A stretch of 9,414 nt of DNA, taken from CAZYAK01 sp964645935. Its GTDB lineage: Bacteria; Patescibacteriota; Gracilibacteria; Peribacterales; Peribacteraceae. How positions within the stretch are numbered: the stretch's first letter is position 1; each line of letters opens with the position of its first letter. A program made the translations under genes and the position numbers. Under the pieces are notes generated by a model, which ran no database searches, was not told where the DNA came from, and worked only from the letters and a program-made list of their open reading frames with translations. Shown in pieces: positions 1 through 5,604 of this stretch. The DNA is taken from NCBI GenBank assembly GCA_964645935.1, contig CAZYAK010000062.1, positions 1 through 9,414 on the forward strand, in the 5' to 3' direction.

Positions 1-541
1 CCGATAGCGACTCGCCCGTGAGCGATGCTTCGTCAGCTTTAATGCTGGCTACCTCAATGAGGCGTCCGTCCGCCGGGATCTTGTCGCCGGTGGAGAGGAT
101 CACCAGGTCGCCCGACACGATCTCCTGCGCCGGGATCTCGCGGTCCGTCCCGCCGCGCACCACCGTGGCGGTGGGAGCGGCCATCTCGCGCAGCTTCTCC
201 ATGGCCTTCTCCGCTCGGAACTCCTGCACGAACCCCAGCACCACAGCGAAGAGCACGATCACGCCAATGGCGATGGCCTCGATCTCGTGCCCGAGGAAGG
301 CGGACAGCCCCACCGCGATGAGCAGGATGATGACGAGGATGTTCTTGAACTGCTCGGCGAGCAGCGCCCATGCCGAGGTCCCTCCCGTCATGGCGAGCTG
401 GTTCGGTCCATCGGAAGCCAGCCGCTTGGCGGCTTCGGCCTCGGAGATGCCCTGGGTGAGGGAGGTTTGCAGCGTCTTGGCGGTTTCGTCGGGTGTGAGG
501 GTGTGCCAGGCGGTCGTCGGCACGGAGGGGGTGGTGTTCAT
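1..541 (-). CDS. P2-type cation-transporting ATPase, N-terminal part (cut by window edge)
   Basis: The reverse strand stays open from an ATG at 541 to the window edge, giving 180 residues. Residues about 10-60 look like the cation-ATPase N-terminal domain (the WHTLTPDE start and the GISEAEAAKRL helix). Two hydrophobic helices follow, at about 67-84 and 89-107, then the start of the actuator domain. That domain carries SGDLVILSTGDKIPADGR at about 143-160 and the TGES dephosphorylation loop at 175-178. The order is that of P2-type pumps (SERCA/PMCA-like Ca2+, or Na+/H+ relatives) in the cytoplasmic membrane, which move ions with ATP. The phosphorylation (DKTGT) and nucleotide-binding domains and the ion-site helices lie outside the window, so the ion cannot be named. 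GGAAGA at 550-555, eight bases before the ATG, is the only Shine-Dalgarno-like site in the window and supports this start. It is co-directional with rpsU but separated from it by a terminator. Confidence 0.9.
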   Translation of the reverse strand, partial: MNTTPSVPTTAWHTLTPDETAKTLQTSLTQGISEAEAAKRLASDGPNQLAMTGGTSAWALLAEQFKNILVIILLIAVGLSAFLGHEIEAIAIGVIVLFAVVLGFVQEFRAEKAMEKLREMAAPTATVVRGGTDREIPAQEIVSGDLVILSTGDKIPADGRLIEVASIKADEASLTGESLS

Positions 542-654
542 GGATCTATTCTTCCAGGTTTCCCGCGTTTCACCACCGCCGGACCGACTTTCCCGATGAC
601 GCCGACCCGAAGGTATCGTGTCGTTAGCTATGACAACGCACCGGCGCTAGCCAC

Positions 655-685
655 AAAAAAAAACGGAGCCCGGAGGCTCCGTTTT
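655..685 (-). terminator. Intrinsic terminator of rpsU
   Basis: Positions 660-670 and 675-685 form a perfect 11-bp stem around a CGGA (reverse strand TCCG) tetraloop. On the reverse strand the stem is followed by nine T (complement of the A run 655-663, partly shared with the stem base). It starts eight bases after the rpsU stop, the place expected of a rho-independent terminator. Read on the + strand only four T follow, so activity in that direction would be weak. It should separate rpsU from the ATPase gene, which then needs its own promoter in about 542-654, where I see only a weak TTGTCA. Confidence 0.88.
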
Positions 686-693
686 CCAAAAAA

Positions 694-909
694 TTACATG
701 TTGGAGTAGAACTGCGTCTTGCGGTTCTCCTGGCGGAACTGCTCGCGCTTGAGCGCGCGGATGCGCCGGAGGCGGCGCGTGAGGGGCTTCTTGAAGGTGT
801 TGCGCGAGCGCATCAGCTTGAGGAGGCCCGACTTCTGCACCTGCTTCTTGAACCGCTGCTGCAGACGGTCGCTGGATTCGTCGCCTTTCTTAATCGCGTA
901 GATAGCCAT
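694..909 (-). CDS. rpsU: Small ribosomal subunit protein bS21
   Basis: This gene encodes a 71-residue very basic protein. The N-terminal half has the S21 pattern: a short MAIYAIKKGDESSD strand region, then helices RLQQRFKKQVQKSGLL (15-30) and the Arg/Lys-rich RNA-binding part KPLTRRLRRIRALKRE (41-56). Its length is normal for bS21. The protein sits on the 30S platform near the 3' end of 16S rRNA and helps initiation. I chose the ATG at 909 because a longer frame reaching 954 adds 15 residues (through TSLSS) that do not resemble S21. No Shine-Dalgarno site precedes the ATG; instead the leader reads CCTCCC. A small GGGCTT-C-AAGCCC inverted repeat (930-942) lies in the leader. The gene ends eight bases before a strong terminator, and mltG is 123 bases upstream on the same strand. 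Confidence 0.93.
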   Translation of the reverse strand: MAIYAIKKGDESSDRLQQRFKKQVQKSGLLKLMRSRNTFKKPLTRRLRRIRALKREQFRQENRKTQFYSNM

Positions 910-929
910 AGAGCTGAGGGAGGTTACTA

Positions 930-942
930 GGGCTTCAAGCCC
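930..942 (-). repeat. Small inverted repeat in the rpsU leader
   Basis: GGGCTT (930-935) and AAGCCC (937-942) are perfect complements around one base, so at most a 5-bp stem with a 3-base loop can form. It lies 21 bases before the rpsU ATG. It could be a structure in the leader RNA or chance in GC-rich DNA; nothing else supports a regulatory role. Confidence 0.3.
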
Positions 943-974
943 CGTGCAAGGCAAAATACGGCCCTCGGAAGTAT

Positions 975-1034
975 CAAATCCCTAGTGCCAAGCAGCAAAC
1001 GGCTTGGGAATTTGGTATCTAGTGCTTGGAATTT
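975..1034. repeat. Degenerate direct repeats and hairpin between mltG and rpsU
   Basis: This AT-richer spacer contains CTAGTGC twice (982-988 and 1019-1025) and GCTTGGAATTT twice (1002-1013 with one extra G, and 1024-1034). CCAAGC (988-993) can also pair with GCTTGG (1002-1007) around an 8-base loop. The last repeat copy overlaps the mltG stop codon. There is no T run after the hairpin on the reverse strand, so it is not a standard terminator. It looks like decayed copies of a short intergenic repeat unit of about 22 to 37 bases. No coding sequence is visible. Confidence 0.5.
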
Positions 1035-2010
1035 ACCGGAGGTAGGTGTCGATGTTCTGCAGATGCTCTTCATAGGTCACCGAGCAATGGATGCTGCGGT
1101 CCGGCGCGTGCAGGTAGAAGATGCAGTCCGTCTCCGCGGGGTGGAGCACGGCGTCCAAAGCCGCCAGCCCCGGGTTGCTGATAGGGCCGGGCGGGAGCCC
1201 TTTGTACTTGTAGGTGTTGTAGGGCGAGTCTTCCTTCTTGATAGCCACGTCTATCGGCGCCCACCAGCCGTCACCCGTGTTCCCGCGCATGTACTGAAGT
1301 GTGGCGTCCACCTCCAGTTTGGTGTCCGTGAGGAGCCGGTTCCACAGCACGCCGGCGATGAGGGGCATGTCGTGAGCGCCCGCCGCCTCGCGCTGGATGA
1401 TAGAGGCGAGCTTCACCGCGGTGTCGTACTTGATGTTCTCTGCCTTGAGCGGCTCGTAGAACGGTTCGAACTGCTCGTTGAATCGGTTGATGAAGCGCTT
1501 GAGAACCTTCTCCTCGTCCTCGTCGGTGGGGATGAGGTAGGTGTCGGGGAAATAGAAGCCCTCTTTGAGGTCGTAGGGCGTCGGGAGCTCTTGTCCCAGA
1601 GCGAGGAAGCGCTTAGTACGTGCGTCATTCCACTTCAACGCTGTTGCAAGACGGTCGGCCACTTGCTCCTTGCGCAGTCCCTCGGGGATCGTCACCCACC
1701 GCAGCGGCGCTTCATGAGTGAGGAGGTCGGCCAGTTCCCACGAGCCCACGCCCTCGGGGATGCGGTAACCTCCCGGATCGATGGCGCCGAAGCCACCCCG
1801 CAGTGTCAGGAAGAAGGGGAAGAGTGGGCGCGAGGACATGAAGTCCTGCTTCCAGAGCCGCTCCTTGATGTCCGCGGCTTCCGCATTGCGCCCCACCGTG
1901 AAGATCGCGGTGATCGGCCGATCCGCGCCGCCTCCGCTGCCGCAGCCGCGCAGCAGCACGATGGCGGTACCCAGGACCACGATCGGGGCGATGATGTGCA
2001 CGCGACGCAT
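1033..2010 (-). CDS. mltG: Endolytic murein transglycosylase MltG (YceG family)
   Basis: The 325-residue product cleaves nascent glycan strands at the outer face of the cytoplasmic membrane and is thought to terminate peptidoglycan chain growth. The N-terminus MRR followed by a hydrophobic stretch (about 5-20) is a signal anchor. The family core follows: EGFYFPDTY at 150-158, LASIIQREA at 201-209 with E208 at the position of the catalytic glutamate of E. coli MltG, an IAGVLWNRL segment (218-226), LEVDATLQYM (232-241), SPYNTYKYKGLPPGPISNPG (262-281) and the closing TYEEH (312-316). There is no LysM domain. The frame continues upstream to a TTG at 2052, but the ATG at 2010 puts the signal anchor at the N-terminus, so I prefer it. 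RGC at 21-23 is not a good lipobox. The gene diverges from gyrB. Confidence 0.93.
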   Translation of the reverse strand: MRRVHIIAPIVVLGTAIVLLRGCGSGGGADRPITAIFTVGRNAEAADIKERLWKQDFMSSRPLFPFFLTLRGGFGAIDPGGYRIPEGVGSWELADLLTHEAPLRWVTIPEGLRKEQVADRLATALKWNDARTKRFLALGQELPTPYDLKEGFYFPDTYLIPTDEDEEKVLKRFINRFNEQFEPFYEPLKAENIKYDTAVKLASIIQREAAGAHDMPLIAGVLWNRLLTDTKLEVDATLQYMRGNTGDGWWAPIDVAIKKEDSPYNTYKYKGLPPGPISNPGLAALDAVLHPAETDCIFYLHAPDRSIHCSVTYEEHLQNIDTYLR

Positions 2011-2137
2011 GCCGATACGGTAAGGCAACGCATTCCTCGTACCAAGTCGCAAACCCGCGGATCAGCACATTGCAAATTCTTCGAAAAATTGTCATTTGAT
2101 GCTTGTGATTTTCGCTGCCCGGAGCCTATTTCCAGCG

Positions 2138-2166
2138 TTGCCCCTTGGCGGAACCCTCTATAGAAT
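2138..2166 (+). promoter_or_regulatory. Probable gyrB promoter, near-leaderless
   Basis: TTGCCC at 2138-2143 and TAGAAT at 2161-2166 are separated by 17 bases and fit the sigma-70-type consensus at four and five of six positions. The -10 ends nine bases before the gyrB ATG (2176), so transcription would start about 0-3 bases before the start codon. No Shine-Dalgarno site is present, which agrees with a leaderless or nearly leaderless message. The promoter call rests on pattern only. Confidence 0.55.
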
Positions 2167-2175
2167 CCACACGAT

Positions 2176-4209
2176 ATGGTCAAAAATGATTACTCCGCAT
2201 CACAGATCCAGGTTCTCGAGGGCCTGGAGCCGGTCCGCAAGCGCCCCGGCATGTACATCGGCTCCACCGATGTCCGTGGCCTACACCACCTGGTGTGGGA
2301 GATCGTCGACAACGCGATCGACGAGGCGATGGCTGGGTACGCCGATGACATCGTCGTCACCCTCAACGACGACGGCTCCGTGAGCGTGGAAGACAATGGC
2401 CGCGGCATCCCCGTGGACATGCATCCCACTGCCAAGAGATCTGCGCTTGAGGTGGTGCTCACGGTGCTCCACGCCGGAGGCAAATTCGGCGGCGACGATT
2501 CCGGGTACAAAGTCTCGGGAGGACTGCACGGCGTGGGTTCCTCCGTGGTCAATGCGCTGTCTTCTTATATGAAGGCCGAGGTCCATCGCGACGGCGGCCT
2601 GCACATGCAGGAGTACAAGCGCGGCAAGCCCCAGGCCGATGTGAAGAAGGTGGGCAAGAGTGACAAGCACGGCACCAGGATCACGTTCATGCCGGATTCC
2701 GAGATCTTCGATACTCTGGAGTTCAGCCTGGACACGCTCCTCACGCGTTTCCGCCAACAGTCGTACCTCACGCGTGGCATCACGATCTCGGTCCTGGACG
2801 CGCGCTCCAAGCGCCCCGAAGGCGACATCATGTACCCGCGCCTCTATCGTTTCCACTTTGAGGGGGGGATCGCCGCGTACGTCTCGCATCTTAACGAGGC
2901 GCAGGAGCGCATCGGCAGCCCCATCTGGTTCGAGAAAGAGACGCCAGACGGCTTCGTGGAGGTGGCGCTGCAGTACACCCAGGCATTTCAGGAGAACGTG
3001 GTGAGCTTCGCCAACAACATTCACACCACGGAGGGCGGCCACCACCTCACCGGCTTCAAGGCCGCGCTCACCCGCACCATCAACGCGTACGCCCGCTCCA
3101 ACAGTATCCTCAAGGAGAAGGAGGAGAACCTCACCGCCGAGGACGTGCGCGAGGGCCTCACCGCCGTGATCTCCGTGCGTCTCAAGGAGCCGCAGTTCGA
3201 GGGCCAGACCAAGGGCAAGTTGGGCAACGCAGAAATGAAGACGGCCGTAGAGACCGTGGTCAATGACAAGTTGGCGGAGTACATGGAGGAGAACCCTGCG
3301 GAGGCCAAAGAGGTTGTCGCCAAGTGTCTCCTTGCTGCCCGTGCCCGCATGGCGGCCCGTGCCGCTCGCGACTCCGTCATCCGCAAAGGCGTCTTGGAGG
3401 GCATGACCCTCCCGGGCAAGCTGGCCGACTGCTCGAATAAAGACCCGTCCCAGTGCGAGCTCTACATCGTGGAGGGCGACTCCGCCGGTGGTTCCGCTAA
3501 GCAGGGCCGCAACCGTGAGTTCCAGGCCATCCTGCCTCTGCGCGGCAAGATCCTCAATGTGGAGCAGGCTCGGCTGGACAAAATGCTTGGCAACAATGAG
3601 ATCAAGGCGCTCATCGTGGCGCTCGGCATGGGAGTGGGTGAGGTGAAGGACATCGCGCGCCTGCGCTACCACCGCATTGTCATCATGACCGACGCCGACG
3701 TGGACGGCGCACACATCCGAACACTCTTGCTCACGCTGTTTTACCGCTACTTCCCCGAGCTCCTCGAGAACGGCTACCTCTACATCGCTCAGCCGCCACT
3801 CTACAAGATGCAGAAGGACAAGGATGTCCGCTACGCCTACAACGATCAGGAGAAGGCCGCAGTGTTCAAGGAGTGGGGCATCAAGCCGGAAGAGACTGAG
3901 GAGGCCGATGTCCCCGCGGACGAGGCCGAGGCCGAGGCCGAGGAAGCCGCGGAGGCCAAGGGAGGGAAGCCCGCTGCACCCAAGAAACGCAAGATCAACC
4001 TCCAGCGCTACAAAGGTCTCGGCGAAATGAACCCTGACCAGCTGTGGGACACCACGATGGATCCAGAGAACCGCATCATGCTGCGCGTCACCATGGACGA
4101 CGCGGAGAAGGCTAACCTCGTGTTCACCACCCTAATGGGCTCCGAGGTCGCTCCCCGCCGCAAATTCATCCAGACGCACGCCAAGACCGTGACGAACCTG
4201 GACGTCTGA
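2176..4209 (+). CDS. gyrB: DNA gyrase subunit B with an acidic/basic insert
   Basis: The 677-residue product is the ATPase subunit of gyrase, which with GyrA introduces negative supercoils. Visible parts, in order: GHKL ATPase domain with EIVDN (42-46), DNGRGIP (73-79) and GGLHGVG (115-121); transducer domain with the QTK loop (344-346); TOPRIM domain with EGDSAGG (433-439) and DADVD (506-510), the metal-binding residues; and the C-terminal RYKGLGEMNP (611-620) and VAPRRKFI. The long E. coli-type insert is absent, so this is the short GyrB form. About 570-606 holds an extra segment: a Glu/Ala run encoded by tandem GAGGCC units, then a Gly/Lys-rich stretch ending KKRK. ParE is the main alternative; the GLGEMNP region and overall shape favour GyrB, but without GyrA or ParC in view this is not proven. 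The ATG at 2176 lies just after a good promoter. Confidence 0.95.
   Translation: MVKNDYSASQIQVLEGLEPVRKRPGMYIGSTDVRGLHHLVWEIVDNAIDEAMAGYADDIVVTLNDDGSVSVEDNGRGIPVDMHPTAKRSALEVVLTVLHAGGKFGGDDSGYKVSGGLHGVGSSVVNALSSYMKAEVHRDGGLHMQEYKRGKPQADVKKVGKSDKHGTRITFMPDSEIFDTLEFSLDTLLTRFRQQSYLTRGITISVLDARSKRPEGDIMYPRLYRFHFEGGIAAYVSHLNEAQERIGSPIWFEKETPDGFVEVALQYTQAFQENVVSFANNIHTTEGGHHLTGFKAALTRTINAYARSNSILKEKEENLTAEDVREGLTAVISVRLKEPQFEGQTKGKLGNAEMKTAVETVVNDKLAEYMEENPAEAKEVVAKCLLAARARMAARAARDSVIRKGVLEGMTLPGKLADCSNKDPSQCELYIVEGDSAGGSAKQGRNREFQAILPLRGKILNVEQARLDKMLGNNEIKALIVALGMGVGEVKDIARLRYHRIVIMTDADVDGAHIRTLLLTLFYRYFPELLENGYLYIAQPPLYKMQKDKDVRYAYNDQEKAAVFKEWGIKPEETEEADVPADEAEAEAEEAAEAKGGKPAAPKKRKINLQRYKGLGEMNPDQLWDTTMDPENRIMLRVTMDDAEKANLVFTTLMGSEVAPRRKFIQTHAKTVTNLDV
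3922..3942 (+). repeat. In-frame GAGGCC tandem repeat inside gyrB
   Basis: Three perfect GAGGCC units (3922-3939) and a following GAG encode alternating Glu-Ala. Because the unit is six bases, gain or loss of copies changes the length of the acidic run without shifting the frame. It lies in the low-complexity insert between the TOPRIM domain and the C-terminal RYKGLGEMNP motif. Confidence 0.75.
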
Positions 4210-4237
4210 TTCCCGAAGGATTATGTCCCTGAAGCGT

Positions 4238-4256
4238 CCTGAGCCCGTCGAAGGGC
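4238..4256 (+). repeat. REP-like short motif between the two gyrB tails
   Basis: CCTGAGCCCGTCGAAGG (4238-4254) resembles a short palindromic-repeat arm of the CCTGAGC-n-GTCGAAGG type that I recall from intergenic regions of many environmental bacteria; this is memory, not a search. GCCC (4243-4246) can pair with GGGC (4253-4256) around GTCGAA. It sits exactly in the 48-base spacer that separates the gyrB stop from the duplicated gyrB tail. Confidence 0.45.
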
Positions 4257-4257
4257 G

Positions 4258-4290
4258 CATGCGAAGACGGTTACGAACCTCGATGTCTGA
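4258..4290 (+). pseudogene. Second copy of the gyrB 3' end (remnant)
   Basis: Read in frame, these 33 bases encode HAKTVTNLDV and a TGA stop, identical to the last ten residues and stop of GyrB at 4177-4209, 81 bases upstream. The two copies differ at six bases (27 of 33 identical), all at third codon positions and all synonymous. Similarity stops a few bases outside on both sides: about CGCA before, TTCC after. The remnant has no start or upstream gyrB sequence. The ATG of the next gene (4283) lies inside it, in another frame, overlapping this TGA by eight bases. The most economical reading is a leftover gyrB tail after an incoming gyrB 3' end, or an inserted element, displaced it. Confidence 0.85.
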
Positions 4291-4903
4291 TTCCGCAGCC
4301 GGACCGGCGCGTCGCCTCACAGGATTCGCGCCTTCTGCCGTGCGCACGGGCGTGGTGTTTACGGGCGTCTTCACTGTGGCCGCCGTCGTCTTCACCGCCG
4401 TTTTCGCTCCACGTACTGCCGTGCTCGCTCCACAGCTGTTGCTGCATGCCTTAGTTCTCCTGAATACATTCCCGTCCATCCGGATCTTTGCCACCATTCA
4501 GGATCCACGCGACCGAGCGCAGCGGAGTACCGACGTGGGGCTGGGGCTACTGTACTTGGGCATGACGCTGACGCTCGGGCAGGCGATGTGGTATCCGCTC
4601 CTCGTGATGGCGATGTTCGCGCTCGCCACCCTCAAGTACGCGCTGCTCCTTGGGAACGTGCCGCACCCGCGACTGCTCCGTCACAAGATCGCCGTAGATA
4701 TCGCGGGTACGCTCGCCGCTGCGGTTGCGCTAGGCTGTACCGCCGCGGGGTATGCCGAGGCCGCCCAATGGACGTGGGCCCTGCTCTTTGCTGCAGCCCA
4801 GCTCGACGTGTTTCTGCTCAGGCCGCTCTACGCATACCACCCGGGCGACGGCGCCGGATGCCTCACCGCACGTCCTGGTACTGTGACGTCACCGGGCGTT
4901 TGA
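4283..4903 (+). CDS. Unknown multi-pass membrane protein
   Basis: I do not recognise a family. From the ATG at 4283 the product has 206 residues with about five or six hydrophobic segments: about 23-41, 46-63, 84-102, 104-124, 137-158 and 164-180. Charged loops lie between them, including FATIQDPRDRAQRSTD at about 69-84, and the C-terminal tail is short and polar. The frame also has ATGs at 4259 and 4223, but their extra residues are translated from the duplicated gyrB tail and the REP-like spacer and are Arg-rich, so 4283 is preferred. No Shine-Dalgarno site precedes any of them. The gene follows gyrB and could be read from its promoter. Its last 41 bases overlap the 3' end of a convergent glycosyltransferase. 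It could be an envelope protein, but nothing shows which. Confidence 0.72.
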   Translation: MSDSAAGPARRLTGFAPSAVRTGVVFTGVFTVAAVVFTAVFAPRTAVLAPQLLLHALVLLNTFPSIRIFATIQDPRDRAQRSTDVGLGLLYLGMTLTLGQAMWYPLLVMAMFALATLKYALLLGNVPHPRLLRHKIAVDIAGTLAAAVALGCTAAGYAEAAQWTWALLFAAAQLDVFLLRPLYAYHPGDGAGCLTARPGTVTSPGV

Positions 4904-5585
4904 TGAGCGCCTCGGAGGCGTAGTTGAGAAGGTAGTGCCACGCGCTGTGGAAGAAGAGCTTGTTGAGGCGCCGCCCCGAAGTGTGGCACCACAGTCGCAG
5001 CGTGAATTTTACAGTTCCCACGTCGTGGATGCGGCGCGCCAGGTTGGTATCGTCGCCGTAGAAGGCGATACTGGTGTCGATGCCGCCGATGCGGTCCAGT
5101 GCTGAGCGCTTGACCGCGAAGTTCCCCCCCGACACTGCGAACCGGGTGATGCGGTAGACCGTCGGCGCCAGTACGTACCAGAACATTTTGGCGAAGAAGC
5201 GGTGGTGCAGCACCGGTAGCTCTTCTCGCGTGTAGCGGTAGGGGCCGCTGAGGCAGAGGAGGCCGGGGTCCTTGGCGAACTCCTCGATCAGAACGGGGAA
5301 CCAGCTTGCGTTGATAATGCAGTCGGCATCCAAATACGCGATGAGGTCGCCAGTCGTCTCCTTGTACCCGCGTTGGCGGGCGTGGGAGGGGCCCTTTTTC
5401 TCCTCGCGCACGACGCGCACGCCCGGGTGCTTCGCGGCGATGGCCGAGGTAGCGTCCGTGCTGGCGTTGTCCACGACGAGGATCTCGCGCACCTCCGGCG
5501 GCTTGTGCATGAGAACCGCCTCTAAGCAGCCGGGCAGGTACTTCTCTTCGTTGAAGGCGGGGATGACGACGCTAATGGAAGGCAT
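4863..5585 (-). CDS. Family 2 glycosyltransferase (third of three in the cluster)
   Basis: The 240-residue GT-A fold enzyme should transfer a sugar from a nucleotide-sugar to a lipid-linked or surface acceptor at the inner face of the membrane. Visible are the start SISVVIPAFNEEKYL (3-17), VVDNASTDAT (37-46), the metal-binding DAD at 86-88, GGN at 153-155 and FYGDDTNLARRI (175-186). A hydrophobic stretch at about 133-150 could touch the membrane. The DxD and ED-like (DD) pair make it probably active. It shares with the other two a C-terminal signature, here PVTSQYQDVR at the very end. The donor and product cannot be read from sequence. The ATG at 5585 follows the stop of the preceding glycosyltransferase by 19 bases, so they are probably co-transcribed. 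No Shine-Dalgarno site is present; the leader is C/T-rich. Its 3' end overlaps the convergent membrane-protein gene. Confidence 0.9.
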   Translation of the reverse strand: MPSISVVIPAFNEEKYLPGCLEAVLMHKPPEVREILVVDNASTDATSAIAAKHPGVRVVREEKKGPSHARQRGYKETTGDLIAYLDADCIINASWFPVLIEEFAKDPGLLCLSGPYRYTREELPVLHHRFFAKMFWYVLAPTVYRITRFAVSGGNFAVKRSALDRIGGIDTSIAFYGDDTNLARRIHDVGTVKFTLRLWCHTSGRRLNKLFFHSAWHYLLNYASEALIKRPVTSQYQDVR

Positions 5586-5604
5586 GGTCGGGGAGGGGAG
5601 CGGC

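Noticed and set aside
2011..2052. TTG start at 2052 for mltG
   Set aside because: It would add 14 polar residues before the signal anchor; the ATG at 2010 gives a normal N-terminus.
985..2163. Long + strand open frame of 392 codons opposite mltG
   Set aside because: It is antisense to a complete, motif-rich mltG. GC-rich DNA keeps stops rare in shadow frames, and the translation resembles no family.
2281..3714. Reverse-strand open frame of 477 codons inside gyrB
   Set aside because: It mirrors gyrB codons, is rich in His/Val/Leu/Arg as expected of an antisense frame, and shows no domain motif.
3922..3942. GAGGCC tandem units as a CRISPR-like or regulatory repeat
   Set aside because: The units have no spacers and are in frame inside gyrB; they are coding low complexity.
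4223..4282. Earlier starts (4223, 4259) for the membrane protein
   Set aside because: The added Arg-rich residues come from the REP-like spacer and the gyrB tail remnant read out of frame, and spacing to GAAGGA is too short for a good ribosome site. Not fully excluded.
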